This document shows, one piece after another, positions 8,648 to 15,964 of a DNA stretch of 40,981 nt; the stretch's first letter is position 1, and every line of letters begins with the position of its first letter. Under the pieces are notes generated by a model that saw nothing but the letters and a program-made list of their open reading frames with translations, made no database searches and was not told where the DNA came from. A program made the position numbers and the translations under genes. This stretch comes from Rhodobacterales bacterium 56_14_T64 (GTDB taxonomy: Bacteria; Pseudomonadota; Alphaproteobacteria; Rhodobacterales; Rhodobacteraceae): positions 1-40,981 of the forward strand of contig MAAY01000025.1 in the NCBI GenBank assembly GCA_002162795.1. Reading direction: 5' to 3'.

Positions 8648-9259
8648 ATGGCACTCGCATTTGCAGATATCGCCTTCACCCCCACTGTTCGGGCAGAACA
8701 GGACCGACGTGGATCGGCCAACGCCTATGGCAAATTCCTATCGGACGAGCGCTGGGGCGGTGATCAGCTGGGGCCACAAGAGGCCGATTTTTTGACCGCA
8801 CGCGATGGCTTCTTTCAGGCCAGCACCTCCGAAACCGGATGGCCCTATGTGCAGTTTCGCGGCGGCACACCGGGATTCATCACCATCCTGGACGACAAAA
8901 CTATCGCCTACGCTGATCTTCGCGGCAATCGCCAGTATATCAGCACCGGCAATCTGACCCACAGCAATCGCGTCTCGATCATCGCGATGGATTACCCCAA
9001 TCAACGGCGGCTCAAGCTGTGGGGCGAGGTTGAGTTTATCGACCCAGAAGCCGATCCCGAGCTATCGGCCCAATTGCACAGCGGCAAAGAAACCGTCGAG
9101 CGCATCGTCAAAATCACCGTCTCGGCCTTTGATTGGAACTGCCCCCGCCACATTCCACGCCGCTTCACTCTGGAGGAGCTGGAACCTGAACTTTCCGTCC
9201 TGCGTGACCGATTGGCCGAGCTGGAAGCCGAAAACGCCCAACTGAAACGCAAACTCTAA
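8648..9259 (+). CDS. Pyridoxamine 5'-phosphate oxidase-like FMN-binding protein
   Basis: A 203-residue split-barrel protein of the PNPOx-like superfamily. The stretch FFQASTSETGWPYVQFRGG followed by LDDKTIAYADLRGNRQYIS is typical of the small flavin-binding group that is separate from true PdxH. Residues from about 175 to the end are rich in Leu and Glu with heptad spacing (LRDRLAELEAENAQLKRKL) and should form a coiled coil, perhaps for dimerisation. An AAGGAG ribosome site precedes the ATG. It is the middle gene of a three-gene unit; the substrate is unknown. Confidence 0.88.
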   Translation: MALAFADIAFTPTVRAEQDRRGSANAYGKFLSDERWGGDQLGPQEADFLTARDGFFQASTSETGWPYVQFRGGTPGFITILDDKTIAYADLRGNRQYISTGNLTHSNRVSIIAMDYPNQRRLKLWGEVEFIDPEADPELSAQLHSGKETVERIVKITVSAFDWNCPRHIPRRFTLEELEPELSVLRDRLAELEAENAQLKRKL

Positions 9260-9290
9260 ACGCCCTCCCCCTTTTCGAAAGGAACGCCCA

Positions 9291-10244
9291 ATGAAAACCT
9301 CACTCCTGAAATTTGCCGCCCCGACCTTAATCGCTGCTGCGCTCGCCCTGCCGACAACCTCAATGGCCGCTAACCCAGCCACCACCAGCACCCAGTTCAA
9401 ATCAGCCGAAATCGGCGGATTGAACATCGCCTACCGCGAAGCCGGCGATCCCTCAAAACCCACAGTATTGCTGCTGCATGGTTTTCCAACCTCGTCGCAT
9501 ATGTTCCGCAACCTGATCCCTGAACTGGCGGAAAACTATCACGTCATCGCGCCAGACTACCCCGGCTTTGGCGCCTCAGACATGCCCGATGCGGCAGAGT
9601 ACGAGTATTCTTTTGCCAATACAGCCACCCTGATGACCCAACTTCTGGATCACAAGGGCGTCGACAAATACGCCGTCTACCTGATGGATTACGGCGCACC
9701 AGTTGGCTACCGCATGTTTGCCGAAAACCCAGAGCGCGTCAGCGGCTTCATCATCCAAAACGGCAACGCCTACGCCGAAGGCCTGCGCGAATTCTGGGAC
9801 CCGATCAAAGCCTATTGGGCGGATCCATCAGTGGCCAACGGCGACGCGTTGCGGGGCTTTTTGAAAATGGAAGCCACCCAATGGCAGTTCACCCACGGTG
9901 TGCAGGACCTAACCGCCATCAGCCCCGACAACTTCTGGCACGTGCAATACCTGCTGGACCGTCCCGGCAACCAAGAGGTGCAGCTTGAGATGTTCCTGGA
10001 TTACGGCACCAATGTTGCCGAGTACCCACTCTGGCAGGCCCTGTTCCGCGAGCACCAGCCACCAGCGCTGCTGATGTGGGGCGGCAACGACGTGATCTTC
10101 CCCGAGGAAGGCGCGCATCCCTACAAGCAGGACCTCAACGATCTTGAATTCCACATCCTGAACACTGGCCACTTCGCGCTAGAAGAATACGGCGACGAGA
10201 TCGCGACAGCGATGAATGAATTCCTGGCCCGCGTCGCTGAATAA
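9291..10244 (+). CDS. Exported alpha/beta hydrolase with Asp nucleophile
   Basis: A 317-residue enzyme with a Sec signal peptide (cleavage near residue 27, SMA-ANP). The fold is shown by the oxyanion HGFP (63-66), the PDYPGFGASD strand, and a nucleophile elbow reading LMDYGAPVGY with Asp133 instead of Ser. Asp267 (GGNDVIF) and His294 (NTGHFALEE) are the other catalytic candidates. An Asp nucleophile places it with epoxide hydrolases and haloalkane dehalogenases rather than esterases. It is third in the DUF1348-PNPOx unit, 31 bases downstream. The true substrate is unknown; export to the periplasm is notable for this class. Confidence 0.88.
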   Translation: MKTSLLKFAAPTLIAAALALPTTSMAANPATTSTQFKSAEIGGLNIAYREAGDPSKPTVLLLHGFPTSSHMFRNLIPELAENYHVIAPDYPGFGASDMPDAAEYEYSFANTATLMTQLLDHKGVDKYAVYLMDYGAPVGYRMFAENPERVSGFIIQNGNAYAEGLREFWDPIKAYWADPSVANGDALRGFLKMEATQWQFTHGVQDLTAISPDNFWHVQYLLDRPGNQEVQLEMFLDYGTNVAEYPLWQALFREHQPPALLMWGGNDVIFPEEGAHPYKQDLNDLEFHILNTGHFALEEYGDEIATAMNEFLARVAE

Positions 10245-10376
10245 CCTCCGGTCAGCACGGGCCTCCCTGCACAACCGACAACGGCCGATCTCGCTGCAGT
10301 GACCCGATGCACCCATGATCCTAATCGATTGTGGGTGCCTTGCACTACCAAGACTACAAGAACACCAAGACGACAG

Positions 10377-10409
10377 AAAAGTGGGCGGCAGCGGCACACG
10401 CGCCGCCCA
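10377..10409 (-). terminator. Terminator of the solute-binding protein gene
   Basis: TGGGCGGC (10382-10389) pairs with GCCGCCCA (10402-10409), and a further GCG/CGC pair lies inside. Read on the minus strand, the stem is followed by TTTT, as expected just beyond the stop at 10416. It also lies beyond the end of the convergent hydrolase gene. Confidence 0.65.
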
Positions 10410-10415
10410 AAGACC

Positions 10416-11768
10416 CTACTCAATTTTTGATAGACCCGCATTCAACGCCTCAATGGCGGCCTCAACCGAGATTTCATCGTCAATAAACTGCCGCACAACC
10501 CGATTGATGATCTGACTGTTGGTAATTTTAGACGCCAATGACAGCTGACCTTCCCTGACCCCCCAACGTTTTGCAACATTCAGTCCGCCGGTAATCTCGT
10601 CAATCATCGACTGCTCATACAGATCCCCCAGCGCGGCCTTGCGATCGACACCCACCGGTAATTTTGCCCAGGCTTCGGTAAAGGCCGTTGGGTCTTCTAC
10701 CGTTCCACGACGCACCGGAAACTTACCTTCAGGCGCAATTGCCAGGGTCTGAGTATATCCTGCCCCCATTGCAAATTTGACAAACTCTTTTGCAGCATCG
10801 GTATTCGCATCTTTTGTGATGCCCAAATACCGAACATCAGCCCAGGCTGCACCGCGCGGATTGGACGGGCCAGAGAAATTGGTCACGATCCCAGTTTTTT
10901 CGGCTAGGGCAAGCGACGTTGGATCGTCGTTGATCTTTGGCGGAGCGCTGTCTCGCAGGCCGGCCAATTCATCCAAAAGAAACGGCGACCAGATGATCAT
11001 TGCTGCCCGTCCTGCAAAATACTGCTCGCGGGACTGCTTCCAATACAGCTCACCAGGGGGGGAGGCCTTGGCAATCGCCTTGTAGAACTTCAGCACCTCG
11101 CTGGTTTTTGCGGCGTCCAATTCCCTTAGGCCATTCACGTCAACGGGGCTCACACCATTGGCAAGAAATACGTATTCCAGGACCTGCCCCATATAGCTTT
11201 CGTCCACTTTAGTTGCGGCAACAAAACCATACATATCAGGGGGATTGTGAAGCCTGTCCAACGCCGCCTGGACATCGGCAAAGGAATGCGGAGGAGCCAA
11301 CCCGTGTTGCTCAAACAGATCTTTGCGATAAAATATCATCTGCGTCCAGCCATCCACCGGAACAGAGACCGCCTGCCCCCTGAAAGAGATCATTGAAATG
11401 ACACCTTGGGCAAACGTGTATGCGTCCAGATCCGCAATTATTTCATTGGCTGCTTCGGTATCAAGAATGCCGGCTTCAGCCCAGGGTAACGCGTATTGCA
11501 GGGGATGGTAGATGACGTCGGGCAATTCGCCGACTGCGTCAGCTGCCGTAGCACGATGCCCCATGTCTTTTTCGGAAATGGGGATCACTTCGACAGACGT
11601 CCCCGATATTGCGGAGTACTGGTCGGCCAGAGCCTGTTGTCGCTCCAACCGATCAGGCTGATCCTCTGTGGTCCACAAACGGAGTGTGCCTGATTGTAAT
11701 GGCAATCCAAACACCGCCAATGCCAGTGCTGCGCCAAAAACTCGACGACCTGCAAAGTGACACGACAT
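10416..11768 (-). CDS. Orphan ABC-type extracellular solute-binding protein (family 1)
   Basis: A periplasmic binding protein of the sugar/glycerol-phosphate type (SBP family 1). The start at 11768 (MSCHFAGRR) is chosen because GGGAGG lies 6 bases upstream; in-frame starts at 11774 and 11807 fit less well. This gives 450 residues with a signal peptide of about 26. Landmarks are LWTTEDQ at the mature N-terminus, LPDVIYHPLQYALPWAEAGIL, VPVDGWTQMIFYRKDLFEQHGL and GRAAMIIWSPFLLDEL. No permease or ATPase gene is nearby, so it either serves a transporter encoded elsewhere or acts in sensing. Confidence 0.87.
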   Translation of the reverse strand: MSCHFAGRRVFGAALALAVFGLPLQSGTLRLWTTEDQPDRLERQQALADQYSAISGTSVEVIPISEKDMGHRATAADAVGELPDVIYHPLQYALPWAEAGILDTEAANEIIADLDAYTFAQGVISMISFRGQAVSVPVDGWTQMIFYRKDLFEQHGLAPPHSFADVQAALDRLHNPPDMYGFVAATKVDESYMGQVLEYVFLANGVSPVDVNGLRELDAAKTSEVLKFYKAIAKASPPGELYWKQSREQYFAGRAAMIIWSPFLLDELAGLRDSAPPKINDDPTSLALAEKTGIVTNFSGPSNPRGAAWADVRYLGITKDANTDAAKEFVKFAMGAGYTQTLAIAPEGKFPVRRGTVEDPTAFTEAWAKLPVGVDRKAALGDLYEQSMIDEITGGLNVAKRWGVREGQLSLASKITNSQIINRVVRQFIDDEISVEAAIEALNAGLSKIE

Positions 11769-11807
11769 GTTCATCCTCCCCGATATGGTCACAGTTTTCG
11801 ACCGCAC

Positions 11808-12242
11808 TTTCTGACTAACGTCATGTCAGATCAGCGCCTTTAACAAGTTCAGCCAAAAGGTTAGACGATGTCCGAGCTCCACAGTCTGTTGAGCGAAAAA
11901 ACGAACCCGGACGCATACACCGGGCGCATTTGCAGCCGGTTCACTGACAAGACCCTCCAGTGGACCGACAAAACCCGAGCCAAACTGCTCACGCTCCCCC
12001 CACTCCAGATAAACTTGAAATTCAACTTAGCCTTGTTTGACCCGCCAACAAGGGCACCTTCACAATGATGGAAAGTGCCGCAGGCCAGACAGAGCTCCCA
12101 CAGCTTGCACCACGACGGATCACGCAGAATCCAAACAAGTTTCAGCCGGCTTCTGCGCAACGGCGCGGCGATTAACAGCGTTAAATATACTGTGCAGCCA
12201 ACGGCATGCACTCTTCTATACTATCGTCACTATTAGGAAAAA
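11808..12242. other. Non-coding stretch between the binding protein and tRNA-His
   Basis: About 435 bases without a supported gene. The open frames on either strand lack ribosome sites and have unnatural composition. The right end is AT-rich; the T-run TTTTT immediately after the tRNA on the minus strand probably helps end its transcription. I found no repeat of the tRNA 3' end that would mark an integrated element. Confidence 0.5.
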
Positions 12243-12319
12243 TGGTACCACCACCCCGGCTCGAACGGGGGACCTCCTGATCCACAATCAGGCGCTCTAA
12301 CCTACTGAGCTATGGCGGC
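12243..12319 (-). tRNA. tRNA-His (anticodon GTG), no encoded G-1, A73
   Basis: A 77-base cloverleaf including an encoded CCA. The acceptor stem GCCGCCA pairs with TGGTGGT (two wobble pairs). The D arm is GCTC/GAGC, the anticodon stem CCTGA/TCAGG encloses loop TTGTGGA with anticodon GTG, and the T arm is CCCCG/CGGGG around TTCGAGC. The base before G1 is T, so no G-1 is encoded, and the discriminator is A73 rather than C73. This is the altered histidine identity known from a large alphaproteobacterial clade. Confidence 0.96.
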
Positions 12320-12328
12320 ACTGAGGGC

Positions 12329-12357
12329 GATTTAGCCAACCCCCCAGCCAATTGCAA
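12329..12357 (-). promoter_or_regulatory. Probable promoter of tRNA-His
   Basis: On the minus strand TTGCAA (12357-12352) and TAAATC (12334-12329) are separated by 17 bases, and the -10 ends 9 bases before the tRNA 5' end. Spacing is ideal and the position fits a tRNA promoter just after the stop of the GNAT gene. Confidence 0.5.
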
Positions 12358-12362
12358 GAGGC

Positions 12363-12845
12363 TTAGAGCATAACACGCCAAGTTTGTTCGATCAAATTTA
12401 CTCCGAAGGAAAACACCGGTCTGGAGTCGGACATCTGCCAGCCGAACGCCCGGTACAATGACCCGCTGCTGCGACGGCTCTCGTGGGTGTGCAGCACCAT
12501 TTCGTGATATCCTGCCTGTCGGGCAAATCCCATGCACTCGCGCAGCAACCGCTTACCCAGCCCCTGCCCCCGCGCTTCGGGTGTCAACAGGAACAATCGC
12601 AGGCGGGCAAGGTTCTCAGTTTCTTTCAGACAAAAGACGCTCCCGATGCGCTGAGATCCCTTAGTGGCAATCCATCCCCGTTCGTACATAGGATCGTGCG
12701 ACCCGCAAAATTCATGCAGCACAGCCGCGATCAAGGGTCCGTAACTATCGTCGAACCCTTCTTCCCTCGAATAGAGATCCTGGTGGCGTGCCGCCAACCA
12801 GTGCATATCGCCCGCAACGAATCGGCGTAAACTCACATCACCCAT
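12363..12845 (-). CDS. GNAT-family N-acetyltransferase
   Basis: A 160-residue acetyl-CoA-dependent transferase. The acetyl-CoA pyrophosphate loop is seen in motif A as LTPEARGQGLGKRLLRE (about residues 87-103), and motif B as SSGSLYRAFGWQMSDSRP. The N-terminal sequence (VSLRRFVAGDMHWLAARHQDLY) resembles the GNAT domains found fused to MarR regulators, but here it stands alone. It is a single gene, divergent from the small gene at 12936. The substrate is not evident. Confidence 0.88.
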   Translation of the reverse strand: MGDVSLRRFVAGDMHWLAARHQDLYSREEGFDDSYGPLIAAVLHEFCGSHDPMYERGWIATKGSQRIGSVFCLKETENLARLRLFLLTPEARGQGLGKRLLRECMGFARQAGYHEMVLHTHESRRSSGSLYRAFGWQMSDSRPVFSFGVNLIEQTWRVML

Positions 12846-12935
12846 GTGCTATCAAACCCCGAACCCTGCTTGCGTTTCAATGGTCCGCAGGGTAGCACCA
12901 GCAATCAGCCGCCGCTACGTCTTCAGGAGTGCAAA

Positions 12936-13124
12936 ATGAGCATCAATACCGAACGCAACATCGAGGCAAATATGCAAATCGGCCCAACCGATGCTGGCAT
13001 GGTGCGCCTGTTCATCGAGGCCGACGGAATTGAAATCCCGATGGATTTCCATCCTGAAGAAGCCGAAGAGATCGCCGAAGAGATCCGTGCCGCGGCCCAG
13101 GCCGCACGCTTGGTTAAGGGCTAA
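12936..13124 (+). CDS. Small conserved acidic protein (DUF6324-like)
   Basis: A 62-residue cytoplasmic protein. An AGGAG ribosome site lies 7-8 bases before the ATG at 12936; the open frame continues upstream to 12846 but that part is divergent and unlikely to be translated. The core (IEANMQIGPTDAGMVRLFIE, then IPMDFHPEEAEEIAEEI) ends in an acidic helix. It resembles a short family of Rhodobacterales, which I believe is DUF6324, recalled from memory. No function is known. Confidence 0.72.
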   Translation: MSINTERNIEANMQIGPTDAGMVRLFIEADGIEIPMDFHPEEAEEIAEEIRAAAQAARLVKG

Positions 13125-13285
13125 GGTTACCTCTAGAAGTATTCTGGGTTGAACGTTTATTATGACTATGAGAACGGCGTTGATTAAGTCGATGCCCGTC
13201 TCGTCCACCTGCATATTGTTTTGCAAGCGATAGACATGACCGAATTTGGCTTGCAGTCCTTGTGACAGGTCATAGGGTTTGCGTT

Positions 13286-13711
13286 ATGAAAAATCGATAC
13301 TCTGGAAAATGCCTGTGTGGTGCGGTCACTTATGCTATTGATGCACCGCCCATTGTTGTCGCTCAATGCCATTGTGAGGAATGCCGTCGATTGAGTGGCA
13401 CAGGTCACACGGTCGGAGCGATGTTCCCGTCTGACGAAGTTATTGTGACCGGAGAGTTGAACGAGTTCACTTATAAATCTGACAAGGGTTCCGTGGTCAC
13501 CAAGGCGTTTTGCGCAAGCTGCGGGAGCCCAATGTATGGCATGAACACGCGGATCCCAAATCACTTGACGATAACACTTGGCACCATGGATGATTGCTCT
13601 GACCTGGATGTCGAAGTGGTGATATTTGAACGCGACAAACAACACTGGGATCAACTTGGTGACGCAGTCCTGTCATTTAAAACGCAACCTGATTGGAAGC
13701 CAGAAAGCTGA
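13286..13711 (+). CDS. GFA/CENP-V family zinc protein
   Basis: A 141-residue protein of the glutathione-dependent formaldehyde-activating (GFA) family. From the ATG at 13286 the expected cysteines are all present: C9 and C11, C28/C30/C33 (CHCEEC), and C76/C79 (CASCGSP), which bind zinc. I prefer 13286 over 13262 because a TAGGG lies 7-8 bases upstream and family members begin close to this point. Most GFA proteins have no proven formaldehyde role, so the substrate is open. The gene and its upstream flank look richer in A and T than the neighbours, suggesting separate ancestry. Confidence 0.88.
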   Translation: MKNRYSGKCLCGAVTYAIDAPPIVVAQCHCEECRRLSGTGHTVGAMFPSDEVIVTGELNEFTYKSDKGSVVTKAFCASCGSPMYGMNTRIPNHLTITLGTMDDCSDLDVEVVIFERDKQHWDQLGDAVLSFKTQPDWKPES

Positions 13712-13800
13712 AAGAGGTTTGACACTGATTTAGTCTAGCCGCAGTCCTTGGCCCCAATCTCAGCTTCCTCGCTACACCCAGTAGACCGCCCCCTGCCCAG

Positions 13801-14226
13801 TCATGGATCGCGCAAACTTTGCAGCCGTCGCGCAGTGTCGCGCGCAAACTTCAGCGTCAATTTCCTGCGTCGGGCGGCGGCCAGCTTCTCCTCATCCGGC
13901 ATCCGAATGATCTCGGCATCATAGGAATCAGCGATGATCAGACCGGTGCCGTCCGGCAGTAGATCCGTCGGGAACTCCATGTCCACCGCCCAGAAATACC
14001 GATCGCCCCACTCCAGATAGCCCTGCCACTTACTGTCGGTCTGGAAATCGGCACGGCTGGATTTGCACTCGATCACCCAGATCTCGCCCTTAGGACCCAG
14101 CGCCATCACATCGACCCGCAGCCCCCGGATCGGCACAAATTCTTCAAGCGACGCATAGCCAAGACTGCGCAGGTAACGCGCCACGCCGCGGGCCAGTTTT
14201 TGTCCAGGTTGCAGATCCAGTGTCAT
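13801..14226 (-). CDS. mmcB: MmcB-like DNA repair nuclease
   Basis: A 141-residue protein of the MmcB family, related to PD-(D/E)XK nucleases. After an N-terminal helical part, RVDVMALGPKGEIWVIECKSS carries the typical Asp and E-x-K residues, followed by DFQTDSKWQGYLEWGDRYFW. In Caulobacter, mmcB is SOS-induced and protects against mitomycin C. The ATG at 14226 is chosen because the LexA box lies just upstream; a start at 14244 would overlap that box. The LexA box makes the call stronger. Confidence 0.88.
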   Translation of the reverse strand: MTLDLQPGQKLARGVARYLRSLGYASLEEFVPIRGLRVDVMALGPKGEIWVIECKSSRADFQTDSKWQGYLEWGDRYFWAVDMEFPTDLLPDGTGLIIADSYDAEIIRMPDEEKLAAARRRKLTLKFARDTARRLQSLRDP

Positions 14227-14238
14227 GAAATCAAATGT

Positions 14239-14253
14239 GAACATTACGGGAAC
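14239..14253 (-). promoter_or_regulatory. LexA (SOS) box of mmcB
   Basis: On the minus strand GTTCCCGTAATGTTC matches the alphaproteobacterial LexA direct repeat GTTC-N7-GTTC exactly. It ends 12 bases before the mmcB start, where bound LexA would block transcription until DNA damage. Confidence 0.85.
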
Positions 14254-14281
14254 AAAAGGCAAGTCTCGATCACCTGTTGAC

Positions 14282-14328
14282 ATGATACCATTTAGTATCA
14301 TAAATAATGAAACCATAAGGTATCACAA
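14282..14328 (+). promoter_or_regulatory. Operator region of the cupin-ArsR-SRPBCC operon
   Basis: ATGATAC (14282-14288) and GTATCAT (14295-14301) form a perfect inverted repeat around CATTTA. A partial copy of its right part (ACCATAAGGTATCACAA at 14312-14328, against ACCATTTAGTATCATAA at 14287-14303; 13 of 17 agree) follows 25 bp later, up to the ribosome site. The spacing suggests two dimers on one DNA face. The ArsR protein encoded in the operon is the obvious candidate to bind. Confidence 0.65.
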
Positions 14329-14339
14329 GGATGATTCAG

Positions 14340-14765
14340 ATGAAGCCACTTTCACTCACGATACTGCTGGCCACTATGATTGCGCCGCACTTGAATGCGC
14401 AGCCGGCAATTACCCTGACCGGTCTGGATGCGCTGACATGGGAAACCACTCCCGAAGGTGTCGGCTTTGCCGCATTGGACGGTGCCCGGTTTGAGGAGGC
14501 TTATATGGCCATGGTGCGCCTGCCCGCAGGCACCATCAGCCCACCACATGTCAAATCGGCCAATATGTTTGGCGTCATGGTCCAGGGCACGATGACCCAT
14601 GTGGCCGAAGGCGACAACACAGCCGCCGATGCCCCTATTGGCCCCGGCGGTTATTACAAGGTTCCTGCAGGGCTGGCACACGTCTCTAGCTGCGTATCAG
14701 CGACGCCCTGCGTCACTTTTCTATATCAGGATGGTGCGTTTGATTTCGTACCCACGGGCCAATGA
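14340..14765 (+). CDS. Secreted cupin-domain protein
   Basis: A 141-residue exported protein. The start at 14340 has AAGG 9 bases upstream, whereas the in-frame ATG at 14331 directly follows that site. Residues 1-20 form a signal peptide (cleavage near LNA-QPA). The rest is one cupin barrel: MVRLPAGTISPPHVKSAN as motif 1, GVMVQGTMTH in the middle, and GPGGYYKVPAGLAHVSSC as motif 2. Possible metal His residues are in PPHVK and LAHVS. Two Cys (SSCVSATPC) could form a disulfide in the periplasm. It is coupled by an ATGA overlap to the ArsR gene. Confidence 0.82.
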   Translation: MKPLSLTILLATMIAPHLNAQPAITLTGLDALTWETTPEGVGFAALDGARFEEAYMAMVRLPAGTISPPHVKSANMFGVMVQGTMTHVAEGDNTAADAPIGPGGYYKVPAGLAHVSSCVSATPCVTFLYQDGAFDFVPTGQ

Positions 14766-15082
14766 TCCACCAACCCCAATCTGCCTTTCGCGCTCTGTCT
14801 GATCCCACCCGCCGGGATATTCTCCGCCTGCTCGCCTCGCAGGACATGACCATCGCCGAGGTCTCGGACCAGTTCGACATCACCCGCCCGGCCGTCAAGA
14901 AGCACCTGACGATCCTGAAGGAAGGTGATCTGATCACCGTCAAGACCAAGGGTCGCGAGCGGATCAACAGCCTGAACGCCGCCGGCATGGCGCCTGTTCT
15001 GAACTGGTTGGAATTCTTCGACAACTTCTGGGACGAACGCCTCAGCACACTAAAAACACTTATTGAAAAGGACGAGTCATGA
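14762..15082 (+). CDS. ArsR-family winged-helix regulator
   Basis: A 106-residue transcription factor. The winged helix is clear: FRALSDPTRRDILRLLASQD, then the recognition region MTIAEVSDQFDITRPAVKKH and the wing GDLITVKTKGRERI. No Cys cluster for metal sensing is present; it resembles the SdpR-like ArsR proteins usually paired with SRPBCC proteins. ATGA overlaps at both ends (14762-14765 and 15079-15082) couple it to the cupin and SRPBCC genes. It probably represses its own operon through the palindrome at 14282; the inducer is unknown. Confidence 0.9.
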   Translation: MIHQPQSAFRALSDPTRRDILRLLASQDMTIAEVSDQFDITRPAVKKHLTILKEGDLITVKTKGRERINSLNAAGMAPVLNWLEFFDNFWDERLSTLKTLIEKDES

Positions 15083-15915
15083 ACGATCTGACATTGAACA
15101 AATCCATTTACCTGAAAGCCGATCCCGCCAAGGTCTGGGACTATCTGACCAAGCCGGAAAAGCTGGCCCAATGGTTCCACGCCCCAACCGAACCTTTGCA
15201 AGAGGGCAAGCCGCTGGAGATGTTTGGTACCACCAGTGGTGACAAGCTGATCTGGGGAGAGGTCCGGGTGGCCCACGCGCCCGAGTATCTGGAGTATACC
15301 TTTACCATCAAACCGATGGGCGATGCGGTCAGTCTGGTCAAATGGACCTTGACGCCAGTGGCCGGCGGCACCCGGCTGTCGCTGGAACACAGCGGGTTGC
15401 CGCAACACGCCGAGGCCTTTGACCTGATACTGGCACTCGACAAAGGCTGGGATGATCACATCTCCCGGATGCGTGCCGCAGCCACCGGCGATTACCGCGC
15501 AACCATTACTGTGTCGGCCTCTGCCGATCAGGCCCGCAAAGCCATTCTGGAAGAAATGCACCTATGGTGGAGCGACCGGGTTGAGCCGCGCGACAATGGC
15601 GCCAAGGTCATGTTCAACAACAGCCACGTCGATTTCGAGTTCTCGCAAGGTGACACCGCTTATGATCTGAACTGGAACTGCAGCGACGCCAATATGATCA
15701 TCGACGACGTGGACGACACCACCGAATGGGCTGGAACCCGCCTGCGCTGGCAGATCGCCCCGCTGGAAACAGGCAGCGAGGTGACCCTGATCCACGAAGG
15801 TCTGAACGCAAATCTGGACTGTCAGGATGTCTGTGTGCGGGGCTGGCAGCACTATTTCGAGACCAGCTTGCGTGACCATCTGTCAGGCGAGACCCCCTCG
15901 CCTCAAACGCACTAG
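15079..15915 (+). CDS. Tandem SRPBCC (AHSA1-type) domain protein
   Basis: A 278-residue cytoplasmic protein made of two SRPBCC ligand-binding domains. The first (about 1-137) runs from LNKSIYLKADPAKVWDYLT through LAQWFHAPTEP to GWDDHISRM. The second (about 140-270) has the same pattern: TITVSASADQARKAILE at the start, and LIHEGLN then GWQHYFETSLRDHL at the end. Most AHSA1 partners of ArsR proteins have one domain, so the doubling is unusual. The fold binds hydrophobic ligands. It is the last gene of the operon. Confidence 0.88.
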   Translation: MNDLTLNKSIYLKADPAKVWDYLTKPEKLAQWFHAPTEPLQEGKPLEMFGTTSGDKLIWGEVRVAHAPEYLEYTFTIKPMGDAVSLVKWTLTPVAGGTRLSLEHSGLPQHAEAFDLILALDKGWDDHISRMRAAATGDYRATITVSASADQARKAILEEMHLWWSDRVEPRDNGAKVMFNNSHVDFEFSQGDTAYDLNWNCSDANMIIDDVDDTTEWAGTRLRWQIAPLETGSEVTLIHEGLNANLDCQDVCVRGWQHYFETSLRDHLSGETPSPQTH

Positions 15916-15922
15916 GGCTTGA

Positions 15923-15964
15923 AGAATCCGCCACTCCGGCTTATCTTAGGGCGTGGCGGGTTCT
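15923..15964 (+). terminator. Stem-loop at the end of the SRPBCC operon
   Basis: AGAATCCGCCAC (15923-15934) pairs with GTGGCGGGTTCT (15953-15964), 12 positions with one G-U, around an 18-base loop, starting 8 bases after the stop. No T-run follows. It is likely a transcript end or mRNA-protecting structure. Confidence 0.5.

Noticed and set aside
11861-12211. 116-codon minus-strand frame near tRNA-His, considered as an integrase or element remnant
   Set aside because: It has no ribosome site, Trp/Cys-rich random composition and no family motif. No repeat of the tRNA end is nearby.
14713-15561. 282-codon minus-strand open frame
   Set aside because: It is opposite to the ArsR and SRPBCC genes, which have clear domains and overlapping starts and stops. 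Its composition is that of a shadow frame.
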